Assembly: GCF_036711975.1 (NCBI RefSeq)
Contig: NC_091972.1
Span: 17,241,001 to 17,305,000, forward strand
Reading direction: 5' to 3'
Source of the DNA: Onthophagus taurus
Taxonomy: Eukaryota; Arthropoda; Insecta; Coleoptera; Scarabaeidae
Length of the DNA stretch: 64,000 nt
Numbering within the stretch: position 1 is the stretch's first letter; the number at the start of each line of letters is the position of its first letter. A model generated the notes under the pieces. The model made no database searches and had not been told where the DNA came from. It worked only from the letters and a program-made list of their open reading frames with translations. Shown here piece after piece: positions 45,001 through 54,109 of the stretch. Position numbers and translations under genes: made by a program.

Positions 45001-46967
45001 TCTAAATAGACGAGGCAATGAGTACCTAACAATCCCGAAAATGTAAAATTCATGAAGCGCTGAAACGTCGCGGGGGCATTTACTAGCCCAAACATCATTC
45101 GGTTGCTCTCATAGTGCCCGAACGGCGTGGAGAAAGCTGTTTTTTCTCGGTCATTCTTCTCCACTTCTATTTGATGGTACGCCGACGCTACATCAAACAC
45201 GCTAAACAGATTAGTCTTCCCTAACACATCTACTGTCTCTTGCAGATTCGGCAACGGGTACACATCTTTCTTAGTTACCGCGTTGAGTCCTCGGTAATCT
45301 ATACATACTCGGGGTTTTATCGATCCGTCTGACATCTGCCGGTTAACGATTACAACCGGCGCCGACCAGGGTGAATGAGATGGTTTAATAATATTTTTCT
45401 TTAACAGCTTATCTATTTCTTCCTGTAAGAACTCTCGTTGATGAACTGGTACTCTATATGGACGTTTACTAATTGGTGGTACATTCTCAGTAATAATTTG
45501 ATGTTTGACCTTGTGAGTTTTCGTAAACCTTTCGTCACCATTGTCGAAAATATCTCGATAATCCAATAACAATTTTTCAACTTTCTCTTTGTCTGTTTCT
45601 GATAGATGAGCCAATGAGATCGATTCCAAAAATGTTGATGTCTCTCCGTCTTCTCTTATCATTGCAACCATCTCGCTTTTTACTTCTGGATTAACCTTCT
45701 TATTCGGTATTATACAACTATACGCTCTAGCTATCTCTGTATGCTTTGGGATCGTTATTGATTCTTCTCCTATGTTTGCAACCAATACTCGTGGTTTTTC
45801 CCCTCTTGGAACAGCACATCTTCCTATTAATATATTTGGATGAAAGGGCGTTTTACTTGATTCAATTACAATGTCGTTCTTTTTATTATTATTACGCACG
45901 TCAACCGCTAACACCTTCTCTGTAAACGGTTCAACGATATCTTCTTCAACGGTGATAACAGGATTACATTGACAGTTTTTATCATTGTTTATTTCGTTTT
46001 CTTTCGTATCTTTCATATTAGTTTCATCCTTAATTTCTTCTTCATTTTCGCATTCCCTTAACTCATTATTTTCTGCAACAATTCGTGACTTCTGCGTCAC
46101 TAATCCACTACTTCCGCTGGGGTCTTCTTGAATTTCGCCTTCTCGGCTCTCCCTATGACTTTCTTTAGTCTTTAATTTCTCTATTTTTTTTTCTTCTTCT
46201 TCTATTCTTTTATCGTGACAATCCCTGTCCACATTTACATCGATCATTCGGCGATACCCGGTTTCATAGTCATCGTTGCTATCTGAACTTAACTCCCCAA
46301 ACTCTTCTACCAAAACATTTACCTCGAGTGGCATAAACCTCGTTCGTTGATTCGTCTCCTCGGTTACGTACTTTTCTTCGACTTCACGTTTCTTTATTAG
46401 ATACTCCGTCCTCGTTACTTGCGGTTCGATTAAATTTATTTCCGTTGATAATTCTGATACATAATCATTCGCGAGTTCCAAATTATCTACCTGACCTACA
46501 CCCAAACCTGATGTGGTGGATTCTCTACATTCAAGGGAATCTGTAGACACAATACGCTGCGACCCCAAATTGACGTTCATGATACTTGAAAATCTAACAT
46601 CAATACCTCCTACATTTAGGCTACCTTTACTAAAATCAATAATTACATTGTGAAATTCCATAAAATCGCGTCCCAATACTCCATCTGTGGTTAAAGGCAA
46701 ATTGTCCAAACATACATAGCACGAGAAATCTCCTAAATTCGATTCATTCCCCAATGAAAAATTTAACTCAGTCGTACCTAGCATGTCAATTCCGTGTCCC
46801 GTTATTCCCGAAATACTAAAATCTCCTGACATAGGTTTAATTGCTTCCGAAATTACACAAGAATGTTTAATTATCGTAACAGGAGAACCGGTGTCTACTA
46901 ACATCGTTATTGGTTTGTTTTTATTGAACAATTTAATAGAAAAAGGTGTTTCAAAAATGAGTCTCAT
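42021..46967 (-). CDS. pol: Gypsy Pol polyprotein with inserted macro domain
   Basis: The open frame gives 1648 residues from the first ATG; the frame is open further upstream into gag, so the real product is a Gag-Pol fusion made by -1 frameshifting. Order: retropepsin (MLVDTGSP, Asp25), a charged linker (about 190-345), RT (YPLPNLQETVD, catalytic VYLDD near 652), RNase H (LATDASNTGLG near 803; tether ends GNVDALSR), macro domain (about 936-1072), integrase with zinc finger (H-H-C-C, ending YCSNCESC) and DDE core (MDIVGPL near 1228, LLTDQGTNF near 1287, NGLIERSHR near 1322), then an acidic C-terminal tail. No stop or frameshift interrupts it. The macro domain is not part of the standard gypsy set. 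Confidence 0.96.
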   Translation of the reverse strand: MRLIFETPFSIKLFNKNKPITMLVDTGSPVTIIKHSCVISEAIKPMSGDFSISGITGHGIDMLGTTELNFSLGNESNLGDFSCYVCLDNLPLTTDGVLGRDFMEFHNVIIDFSKGSLNVGGIDVRFSSIMNVNLGSQRIVSTDSLECRESTTSGLGVGQVDNLELANDYVSELSTEINLIEPQVTRTEYLIKKREVEEKYVTEETNQRTRFMPLEVNVLVEEFGELSSDSNDDYETGYRRMIDVNVDRDCHDKRIEEEEKKIEKLKTKESHRESREGEIQEDPSGSSGLVTQKSRIVAENNELRECENEEEIKDETNMKDTKENEINNDKNCQCNPVITVEEDIVEPFTEKVLAVDVRNNNKKNDIVIESSKTPFHPNILIGRCAVPRGEKPRVLVANIGEESITIPKHTEIARAYSCIIPNKKVNPEVKSEMVAMIREDGETSTFLESISLAHLSETDKEKVEKLLLDYRDIFDNGDERFTKTHKVKHQIITENVPPISKRPYRVPVHQREFLQEEIDKLLKKNIIKPSHSPWSAPVVIVNRQMSDGSIKPRVCIDYRGLNAVTKKDVYPLPNLQETVDVLGKTNLFSVFDVASAYHQIEVEKNDREKTAFSTPFGHYESNRMMFGLVNAPATFQRFMNFTFSGLLGTHCLVYLDDIIIFNGTGVDDHLNKLQTIFDRIRDAGLKLKMEKSQIAVPKVSYLGHIISAQGVQPDPGKINSIQNFPVPKNVRNCREFLGLVGWYRKFIPDFTRLAAPITKLTRKDVAFKFEKEQLEAVESLKAAITSESVLIFPDFNEPFILATDASNTGLGAILSQVREGNERPVAFASRGLKKAELNYSTTEKECLAVIFGIKQFRCYLYGRRFTIITDHRPLKWLMNIKDPSSRLARWALMLMEYDFEIIHRPGRKHGNVDALSRNSIVSLIRKDEKDKLCINEVEGNLFDAPQGWVLAHCVSADFAMGAGIAKEFKKRFGSVEKLRSEEKGVGDIVPQIAEKRKIYHLITKDEYYHKPTYHMLRQCLETLREEMNKSGERYLAIPRIGCGLDKLKWSLVKEELRECFEGTNTMIMVYKLPFVKNKTLCKIQENIATPVWDKNVILKEQDKDEFCIEIRDSLSSNKDLRDSYFIDNDKLLFKTDELGKEVLVLPKSFVQKALHDYHDLPFAGHGGQAKTLALLKDRVFWPSMTRDVKKYCSNCESCNRRKTSPHMSRAPLQKFTTVRKPFERSSMDIVGPLPTTYKGNKYILTFQDYFTKYLEAVALPDQKADTVARAFVTQIVSRHGTPLQLLTDQGTNFVSSLMKEICKLLNIDKIQTTPYHPECNGLIERSHRVIKDVLSHYVKKDQRTWDEWLPYVLLAYRSTVHSSTGYTPHFLLYGREMELPVDVFLRPSRCKYDCDENYVTELAARMNHVYETVFESLQLAARRQAEYYNKRSKHRDFYVGELVLLKDTSIKPGLNRKLAQPWIGPYMITKIKGPENYEITSVNGKLKSIVHSNRLKSFRTNKESTAKECKSLDSNVHLEEINEDRYVEPHMPIISLHTPDLTFRKNTGVTDLLNETPCPKINICPRRLILEESNDTSTAENLEGKNECMSKELLESIAEPSENPSEIEREREDDSIIIKAPELIDEPLEEPLAIRRERRAIKLPARYR
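43750..44160 (-). other. TARG1/OARD1-type macro domain inside Pol
   Basis: Residues about 936-1072 of Pol read as a macro domain of the TARG1 (OARD1) class, enzymes that remove ADP-ribose from proteins. Matching blocks are GWVLAHCVSADFAMGAGIA, KIYHLITKDEYYHKPTY and AIPRIGCGLDKLKW. The two TARG1 catalytic residues correspond to Lys1004 (LITK) and Asp1045 (CGLD); their spacing of 41 equals that of human Lys84 and Asp125. The domain begins about 20 residues after the RNase H tether and ends before the integrase zinc finger. Confidence 0.9.
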
Positions 46968-47035
46968 ATGCGGTATAATCTTATTTACAGTTGGGTCATA
47001 ATTTTCGACAGGCTTTATTGACTTATCGTAACCCT

Positions 47036-48151
47036 TTAATTCGAGTCTCCTGCGGTTCGGGTATTCACCGCAGGACGATATGCGTTTAAAGAGTTCGTCT
47101 CATTGTACCTGTTATTTGCGGGAATTTGCGGTGATCTAGTAACCCGCGGGGGCGATTGTCGGCCCGTATAATTGTTATCGTTTACATTACGTCGCGGTTC
47201 GTTTTGATAATCTCGCTGTTGGTAATAAAAATTTCTTCGGTCGCGGTTGTTTACCTTATCGGATGAATGACCCTCTTGAAAACTAACACGGCGTGGGAGG
47301 TCACGCCTTTGGTCGTAGTTCGGTTGCATTTTATTTGAAGGTAACCTACATTGTTTACTAATATGACCGGGTTTTCCGCAATTATAACAATTAAACACGG
47401 TTGTCTGTGCATTACAAAATTTCGCAAAATGACCTGACTTTCCGCATCTGTAACATAATCTAGTAGTCGTATCCACCGCTCCTATATTAATTCGATTTGG
47501 ACGATTTCGGTTTGTAGCCTGATTTAATTCTTCAAATGATGCGATCTCTTCCGCTTTATCTAGAGTTAAATCCGTTTCACGCATAAGTAACGTTCCTACC
47601 ATTTGACTTAATTCACGTTTCATTCCCACTTTAAATTGACTTAGTGCTAATTCATTAATTTTTATAATAACTCCCGGTAATTCTGCTGCTGTTACTTTCG
47701 CTTTGTCCTCCTCGATAATCTCATTCGCGATAGACTTTATACTGGTTACGTAAGACGACACGGATTCATCGTGTTTTTGGAACGCGCGCATTAATTTCCC
47801 TAGTGCTTCTCCCGGTAATTTTCGCGGGGTAAACTTTTTAATTAATTTTTCCCGTAATTCTACATATGTGACCTGATTACTCTGTAAGTTTGTTTCCGCC
47901 TTATAAAATTTATAAGCCTCTCCACTCAATCGATACCTAACAATATGAAGCATTTGTGTTTCATTCCAATTATCTAAGATCGCACGTTGCTCTAACCTTT
48001 CAAAATACAGTTTAACATTTTCTCGACCTGAAAAAGATTCTACCGTTCCTGCTAACATTCCTAAAGAAATCGGTGTAACCATCATTGGTGTTGTTAGAAT
48101 AGAACCTTCAGCTTCGCCCGGAATTTCTGCTACGTTATCATCGGCGTTCAT
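47036..48151 (-). CDS. gag: Gypsy Gag protein
   Basis: A 371-residue structural protein that would form the particle. The N-terminal two thirds carry a retrotransposon gag region (FSGRENVKLYFERLEQRA, YKFYKAETNL, LREKLIKKF). Two CCHC zinc knuckles follow, CYRCGKSGHFAKFC and CYNCGKPGHISKQC (about residues 232-270), for RNA binding. The C-terminus is Arg/Asn-rich. The stop at 47038-47036 lies about 48 nt past the slippery site. The frame is intact. Confidence 0.93.
   Translation of the reverse strand: MNADDNVAEIPGEAEGSILTTPMMVTPISLGMLAGTVESFSGRENVKLYFERLEQRAILDNWNETQMLHIVRYRLSGEAYKFYKAETNLQSNQVTYVELREKLIKKFTPRKLPGEALGKLMRAFQKHDESVSSYVTSIKSIANEIIEEDKAKVTAAELPGVIIKINELALSQFKVGMKRELSQMVGTLLMRETDLTLDKAEEIASFEELNQATNRNRPNRINIGAVDTTTRLCYRCGKSGHFAKFCNAQTTVFNCYNCGKPGHISKQCRLPSNKMQPNYDQRRDLPRRVSFQEGHSSDKVNNRDRRNFYYQQRDYQNEPRRNVNDNNYTGRQSPPRVTRSPQIPANNRYNETNSLNAYRPAVNTRTAGDSN
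47048..47090 (-). promoter_or_regulatory. -1 ribosomal frameshift signal, gag-pol
   Basis: On the minus strand the gag codons TCT TTA AAC contain the heptamer T TTA AAC (47090-47084), a classic -1 slippery site. After an 8 nt spacer comes a perfect 9 bp stem, TCCTGCGGT / ACCGCAGGA (47075-47067 with 47056-47048), with a 10 nt loop. The loop ACCC could pair with GGGT at 47034-47031 to form a pseudoknot. Pol is in the -1 frame relative to gag and is open across this point. Confidence 0.85.
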
Positions 48152-48379
48152 AGTGATTAAGATTTTTATTATTTTTAATGATAGTCACAAAATATTCACC
48201 TACTAACCCCTGCACGACAAAATTTATTACTTTATACGTACAAACAAAAGAATGATTGACAAAACATTAAAGAAAATTAACTCGAAATCTTTAAATTTTG
48301 AAACAGGAAATAGTAACAAAAACAAAATAAAAAAATAACAATTAGATTTTATTTCTACTTTTACATCAAATTGTGCCAA

Positions 48380-48396
48380 CCCCACACCTGACACCA
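48380..48396 (-). other. Primer binding site candidate
   Basis: On the minus strand TGGTGTCAGGTGTGGGG starts three bases after the 5' LTR. A TGG start matches the 3' CCA of a tRNA. I do not assign the tRNA species. Confidence 0.6.
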
Positions 48397-48399
48397 GTT

Positions 48400-49189
48400 T
48401 GTCACAAACTAGCTCTCGAGAAGTTCTCGTTTCCCGTAGTGGGTTTCCTAGCTAGGTCCACGGAGCGGCTCGCGTACCCAACTGTCCACGCACTACCGTT
48501 TTCTTGATAGCTAGCAATGACTGAGTTAGGGTTTGGCACACTGCATTCGTTCACTTGAAAGCGAACGGCAGTAATTTGAAATTAAGAATAAAAATAGATT
48601 GAAAGAAAACGAAATTTCACTGCTAAAGAATAAGTTTGCTTTATTTTTGAACAAGAACGTATTATATTATATATATAAAAAAAAACAACTGACAAAGATT
48701 TTAAAAAGTAAAAATTACATGACATAAGCTATTCAACAACATCATTACGGAATTTGCCGAGGTGGTTAGCAGGTTCAATGAGAAATCGGAAGTTTAAGAT
48801 TTTAATAACGCTTACCCGTTTGTTAAAGTAAAATATTCATCGAAGAAAGAGAATCCAATTCAACGAATTTTATAACTAAATTGCTATAAGTTCAAATCGC
48901 ACGACTCGAATTTAAAAACACAACAAAAACTTTAATTTCCCGGTTTCGCCCGATGCTTTTCTGTTCCAATCCCGTAACCGACTCCCCGATTTTTTCTTCA
49001 TTTCTCCCCTGCTCCATCTACTCTAACTGCCACCTCGGCACATTCCTGCCAGAACCGCCTACGTAGTATTTAGTCTGGACCCTCGGTTCTCAAGACGCAA
49101 CTTCGTAATTAAATTACAAAGTTCTGCCTGTATTGCGTTTTATTATTTTTTTTTAATCGCTTTCGAATCCCAAAATGCGGTTTGTTACA
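48400..49189 (-). repeat. Gypsy 5' LTR
   Basis: The upstream LTR in the minus-strand sense, adjacent to the primer-binding-like site. Contains the U3/R/U5 regions; I could not place the transcription start. Confidence 0.95.
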
Positions 49190-49590
49190 CTGTTTTAATT
49201 TATTGGTGAAGTTTACATGTACAGACTTGATACGCTAAGTTCTGGTCTAAGTATTTATTTTGTCCATAGAGGATTATTTTTCAGCAGCAATTTATGAAGT
49301 AAGCCTTCGTGCCCGACTTTATCAAAAGGCTGGGCTACATCTAGGAATATTGCAGAGCAGATTTCGTTTCCTTCTAAAGACTTTTCAATAATATTTATAA
49401 TTCTGCGTATCTGGTCTATTGTAGAGTGGCTTTCCCAGAACCCGAACTGGTGCGAAGGGATTAGGTTCTTTTCTTCTATTATCGGTTCTAATCTTTTAAA
49501 AAATAACTTAAAATCATTTCAAAATTACTGGTAACAAGGAAATAAGCTTGTATGACGACGTTTCCTCAGGTAGTTTTCCTGGAGCATGAT
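49190..49590 (-). pseudogene. Jockey-like LINE, part upstream of the gypsy insertion
   Basis: Continues the LINE of 38570-39207. The plus strand from CTGTTTTAATTTATTGGTGAAG closely follows 61409-62000 of the second copy, covering the central RT region in antisense (ISAIFLDVAQPFDKVG, with DVAQPFDK as RT block A). It decays near 49590. Confidence 0.7.
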
Positions 49591-50031
49591 ATGAATAAAG
49601 AGTTCGAACTCTAAAACCCAACTGGATGTTAATCAATCAATCAATAATCCTACAAATTTTAAACCCTTTTAATAACGAACAAAAATGAAGACAAACCTGC
49701 ACACTTCCTAAGTTTCCAGGTTTCTCACGTCGTCTATGAATAAGTCAAGCTTACTCAGAAGACTATGATGAAGGTCTTCTCACATAATTATGCTAAACGC
49801 ACAAATGAAACGACTACTACCATATAACAGATACCAAAACGTGCTCAAACATGATGCTTGAATTAAATGATTGTATTATACAGTTGGTATAACTTTTATT
49901 ATTAATAACTAATATACGTATTTACATCTATTTATTATAAGAAAATTACCCATTAATAAGAAAATTTAACACCAATAAAAGAAAATAAATATTTTGTTTA
50001 AATTTTATGTGACAAAAATCTGATACAAACC
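49591..50031. other. Intergenic sequence, nothing recognised
   Basis: Short AATC repeats near 49632 and AT-rich DNA; no coding signal. The end overlaps the 3' side of the gene at 50032-50553. Confidence 0.35.
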
Positions 50032-50553
50032 TTAAATATAATCGTAATCTGAATTATTTAAATCTGACTCATTTAACCATAAAGTTAAATCAATATTTTT
50101 CCAAGAATTTAACACTTTCGCTTTATTCCTTGTTTCATAACAACTGAATCTTATAGTGCTAACAGATTTTTCTTTATAACCATTTTCATCGGCATTTTTA
50201 TTATTAATTTTCTTGTTTATAACATTTTTTTTATTTTTCTTGTTAGCACTATTTCTTCTCTTAATATTTTTTTTAGATTTTAGACCATTTTTACTGTCGT
50301 CTACAATATTATCTTGATAGCATATGATTAATTCTTCTTCGGGAGTTTCATCTATCGTATCTAACACTGGTATATACTTTTTAAAACGTTTTTTTAAAAA
50401 TCTCTTTTTATAAATATTTTTATTGACCATTAACGAACACTTTTTACTACTTCCATTATTGTTTAATGCTTTGAAATTCAATGTAAATTCGTACATGTTC
50501 TGTACCAGATTTTCGAACAACCCAATGGTATATGTGAAATTAAACGTTTCCAT
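50032..50553 (-). CDS. Uncharacterised Lys/Asn-rich protein
   Basis: A 173-residue open frame that I do not recognise. The N-terminus (about 1-45) is mixed and partly hydrophobic (FTYTIGLFENLVQNMYEF). The middle is strongly basic with runs of Lys and Asn (NKNIYKKRFLKKRFKKY, NKKNKKNVINKK), like a nuclear or nucleolar protein. The C-terminus is acidic and contains a Trp pair (NSWKNIDLTLWLNESD). Its start lies 486 bp from the OPA3 start, pointing the other way, in transposon-free DNA; this argues for a real gene over a chance frame. The low-complexity core means homology would be hard to detect. Confidence 0.55.
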   Translation of the reverse strand: METFNFTYTIGLFENLVQNMYEFTLNFKALNNNGSSKKCSLMVNKNIYKKRFLKKRFKKYIPVLDTIDETPEEELIICYQDNIVDDSKNGLKSKKNIKRRNSANKKNKKNVINKKINNKNADENGYKEKSVSTIRFSCYETRNKAKVLNSWKNIDLTLWLNESDLNNSDYDYI

Positions 50554-51039
50554 TATTAAACAAGTAAAAAATAATAATTAAATAAAATCTTCTTGGAGTA
50601 ATAACACGTTACGAAAATCTCGTTTTCTTTAAGAGTTTTTGAGATATAAAAACTTGTCTCAACGCTTTTCTGTAGTTTAAGATGAAATTTGAAAATAATT
50701 TATCAAAATAATTAAAGTTTATGTCAAAGTCAAATTTGACGTTTATTATTAAATAATTAAACGTCAATTATGACGATTAAAAATTATTTTTTTTTTAATT
50801 ATTTAATATTAATAACATAATTAATCGTGATTTAAATAAATTTAACAATTAATTATTAAAATTAAAGTTTATATTTAATTTTTTTTAAATCTAGGAATGA
50901 TGTTAAAATCAAAATTATTCAAAGTAAGCAACATATATGTATATCGATATCATTGGTCAACTGTCAAAAAAAATTCATTTTAAAATTAAATGTCAACCAG
51001 AGTCGTAAAGAGGTTACTTCGTAAGAAATCGAAACGAAA
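50554..51039. promoter_or_regulatory. Divergent promoter interval upstream of OPA3
   Basis: The 486 bp between the starts of the unknown gene (minus) and OPA3 (plus) are very AT-rich and free of recognisable transposons. A TTTGACGTTTAT/AAACGTCAATTATGACG inverted pair lies near 50735-50775. No TATA box was assigned. Confidence 0.45.
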
Positions 51040-52128
51040 ATGGTTGTAGGAGCGTTTCCCGCCGCGAAATTGGGTGCTCTTTTACTGAAACAAATCAGTA
51101 AACCGATTGCGAACGCTGCGAAAGCCCAAGCGAAAAATTCGCCGTTTTTTCGCAAATATATTTGTATGCCTCCAGCTCAATGTAAGTGAGGTTATATATA
51201 TATCACCTTGTTAAGTGAAACTAAAAGTTATTTGTTATTAGTTTATAATTGGTGCGAGGTCAAGGCGAAAATGTGGATTTTAAATTTAGGAAAACCTGTA
51301 AATATACCAGTATTAAATGAAGCTATGGCTATTGAATTAGGGGCAAATCTTTTGGGCGAAGGAATTATTTTTATAATAGCTGCCGGATTACTTATTAATG
51401 AATACGCCAGGTATTAAAAAGCTGAATTTTGAATCGTTTTGACTAGAACAATGTTTTAGATCTAGTCGAAAAGAATATGCGAAGGAAGTTAAAAAGAAGC
51501 AAGAAATGGAACTCGTTCAACAAACTTTACAAGAATTATTTTTTACTATCGAAACTCAGGGAACTCAAATTAGAGAATTAACAAGAACTATTCACGATTT
51601 AGGTAATCTAATTTTTGACATTTACATAACCTAAATTTTTAATCTGTCATTTTAATTTTTTTAGAAAGTAGAACTGTTCACAAACCTTGGGCAGCTAAAA
51701 AAGATAAACCAAAAGATGATGTCCCACCACCCCCACCATCAGGAAATTTAGCACCGATAATAACCTTACAAGAAGTCGAAATTTTTGATTGCGAACCCAA
51801 CGAAAAAGTATCTCATATGGAAACCCCTGCTTTTAGTTTAAAATCCCTTCAAAAATCGGTGTCTGAAGCTTCCGGTACATTAGCCCCAATTATAACAATT
51901 GAAGAAGTTGATGTTGGGGAACGAAAACATGACGCACCCAAAAACATCATTCCGGAAGTTATGAGGAATAAAAAATCGGAAATTTCAACTAATTTATTGT
52001 TAAAAGCAGTTGATGAAATCAATGAAGAATTTTTTAGTAATGAAAAATCAGTACGGGAGGATGGCATTGTTACAAAAGCGATTAACTTTTTTTATAGTGA
52101 TGTTTATAGGGTGAAGTTTAACGCGTAA
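51040..52128 (+). CDS. OPA3: Optic atrophy 3 protein homolog
   Basis: OPA3 is a mitochondrial membrane protein linked in humans to optic atrophy; its molecular role is not settled. Four exons, 51040-51181, 51242-51410, 51460-51602 and 51665-52128, join in phase to 306 codons including the stop. The start [18 protein letters not shown] and [14 protein letters not shown] are near-diagnostic. Exon 2 reads [18 protein letters not shown] and [20 protein letters not shown], the likely membrane segment. Exon 3 is a coiled-coil-like, Lys/Glu/Gln-rich stretch. Exon 4 adds a long tail with PPPPPSG, absent from the shorter human protein (179 residues). Introns are 49-62 bp. Nothing is broken. Confidence 0.96.
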
Positions 52129-52258
52129 TAGTGATGATTAAGGATCGTTTAGATCGCTTTAATTGAGAGTGAGTAGTTGTTTTTTATCGTTTACTCTGTA
52201 TACTTCCTTTTTAAGTTTTAAATAAGCATGTAATATGTGGTTTTTATTTTGTATTCAA

Positions 52259-52264
52259 AATAAA
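52259..52264 (+). terminator. Poly(A) signal of OPA3
   Basis: AATAAA lies 131 nt after the OPA3 stop codon, in GTATTCAAAATAAAGTTGG. Confidence 0.6.
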
Positions 52265-52544
52265 GTTGGTATTTGTTTTAAATTAATTTAAATATGTATA
52301 ATTTCGGTTTGTAGCGTTTCCCGCCTTCCAATTGCAAATCTCCAGCCTTTACAGTCCTCTCTAATTCTTCTTCCTGTTGGATTTCATTGCATCACTTTCT
52401 TCATCACTTTTATCTTGGATCCATTCTTTGAACGTGGCCATACCATTGGAGCTGTCTTCTTTTGCCTTCCTCGATTATCGTTGTTTGTGCCCCCATCAAC
52501 TCTCGTATGTCGGTGTTTCACACTCGATCTAGTTTAAGTTAAGT

Positions 52545-53350
52545 TTCTACATGCACGGATTACTGGCGCCAGTACGAAGGCAGTTTAGTGGCGCCAGAAG
52601 TAGTTTCCACATAAATGTGATAATTGGCACATTAATAAAAATGGCGTCAAGTGATGTACTTCGTCGTCGTCTAATTAACGGTTTAGGCCTTGTTCTAAAT
52701 CTCTGGAGTCCCACTGATCGTCTTCCTCTTGGTTTATATTGCAGTGCCAATTTTGCTATTCTGTCGTCCTGTATTCTCTGCACGTGGTCCATCCATTTTT
52801 CTTTGTATTCCTTGGTTTTATCGTTAACTGCGAAAATTTCCAGTTCCTCTCTAGAATAACTTCGTTTCTGATATGATCCAATCTGTTACAGCCCTTGGTC
52901 GTTCATTCTTCGGTGCCATACCCCAGGGTCGGTATTGCCATTGTCTTATAAAATTTCATTTGACTATCCTTCCTGCATTTACCAATAGTTCGTCTAATAG
53001 TTCCACACATTCATGTGAAGATTGTCAATTTGTGATGTATGTCCTGCTCATGTTCATCCTAGGTATTTAAAGTGGCTGGTCTATTCTAAGCTAGCGTTAT
53101 CAATGTATATCTTAGTTCTTATTGGTTCATTTCCTATGAATGTCATTGTTTTTGGCTTGGAGATTTCGCAGTTGTAACATCTATTTATGCTATTGAGCAA
53201 ATATATTGGGCTTTTTGAAGGTTATGTTCTGACGTAGCAAAAATTATTTGATCGTCTGCGAAGAGTAGTGTTTTCGGGGCGTTGTACTTCGTGTTGACAT
53301 CAATGTGGTAATGCAAATGTGTTCCTTGGAACTCCACTTGTTATTAACAA
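52545..53350 (-). pseudogene. LINE reverse transcriptase fragment (catalytic box to tail)
   Basis: The minus strand reads TLLFADDQIIFATSEHNLQK (catalytic FADD box, near 53250), then MCGTIRRTIGKCRKD, and ends WMDHVQRIQDDRIAKLALQY with a GRR tail. This is a decayed endonuclease/RT-type LINE with frameshifts. A short GGCGCC-rich repeat (52545-52660) is attached at its end. Confidence 0.65.
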
Positions 53351-53849
53351 ACTAACGAAAACATAGCTGCTGGGTTTGATCGTGGATTGCACGTAGAAAT
53401 TACCTAAGTGCTCAAGTACTTTAATTAGAGAACTATGTCATGAATATACATAATTATACACATTATTATGTCATAATTATACACATCATCAGCTGATTCT
53501 CCACTTCTGCACGAATTTTAAAACAACCTTGTTGGTTGGTACGAACTTGTATACGAATTACGTATATTTCGTATTTTTACCTTTACCGAGTTTTCGTCAA
53601 AATTGAGAACTGTTTTCGACATAACCTCAACTATCTTTCTTAAATTGGCAATTGTATCCTTCTTAAGGTTTCTTTTTTTGCAGTTCGATCCTATATTCTG
53701 GAATTTTATGATTCCACAAACACGGGTATTCTTCATATGTTTCCAAAAACTGCATTATTTGTTATAATATCCATTTTTTGGACGGTTTATTACAAGATTT
53801 TCGCAATATCGTTTGTTGGCGCCAAAAACGATAGACTTTCGATCAACTT

Positions 53850-53975
53850 TATTGGCGCAATGATTACTGGCGCCAGTTTATTGACGCCATTGGATTTTTA
53901 CTATTTCCACATGCAACTAAAGTGGTGCCAGCTAAATGACGCCAGTAATCCATGCATGTGGAAAGTCACCTTTAG
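53850..53975. repeat. Short GGCGCCAG-rich repeat, inverted relative to 52545-52660
   Basis: TTTCCACATGCATGGATTACTGGCG (read on the minus strand) parallels CTACATGCACGGATTACTGGCG at 52545. Both carry repeated TGGCGCCA or TGGCGTCA steps and a CCACATNNANTG block. Possibly a small MITE. Confidence 0.45.
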
Positions 53976-54109
53976 TCTTGCCAGTCGGTTTTTTCCAGAA
54001 ATCCATTTCAAGTACCAACAGCCGGTTGTCTATTTGTTTCTTTAATTGCCAGGTTTCGCATCCATACAGCGCCACCTGGATGAAAATAGTGAAATGTAAT
54101 TTCCTTTTT

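Larger units (their letters stand above)
39208..49189 (-). mobile_element. Full-length Ty3/gypsy retrotransposon with macro domain
   Basis: Both LTRs are 790 bp (39208-39997 and 48400-49189), begin TGTCACAAAC, end GTTTGTTACA and look identical where I compared them. CTGT at 39204-39207 and 49190-49193 is the target duplication, inside a jockey-like LINE. Reading on the minus strand: 5' LTR, PBS-like TGGTGTCAGGTGTGGGG, gag, a -1 frameshift signal, pol (protease, RT, RNase H, macro domain, integrase), env-like remnant, purine tract and 3' LTR. Intact gag and pol plus matching LTRs point to recent transposition. Confidence 0.95.
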
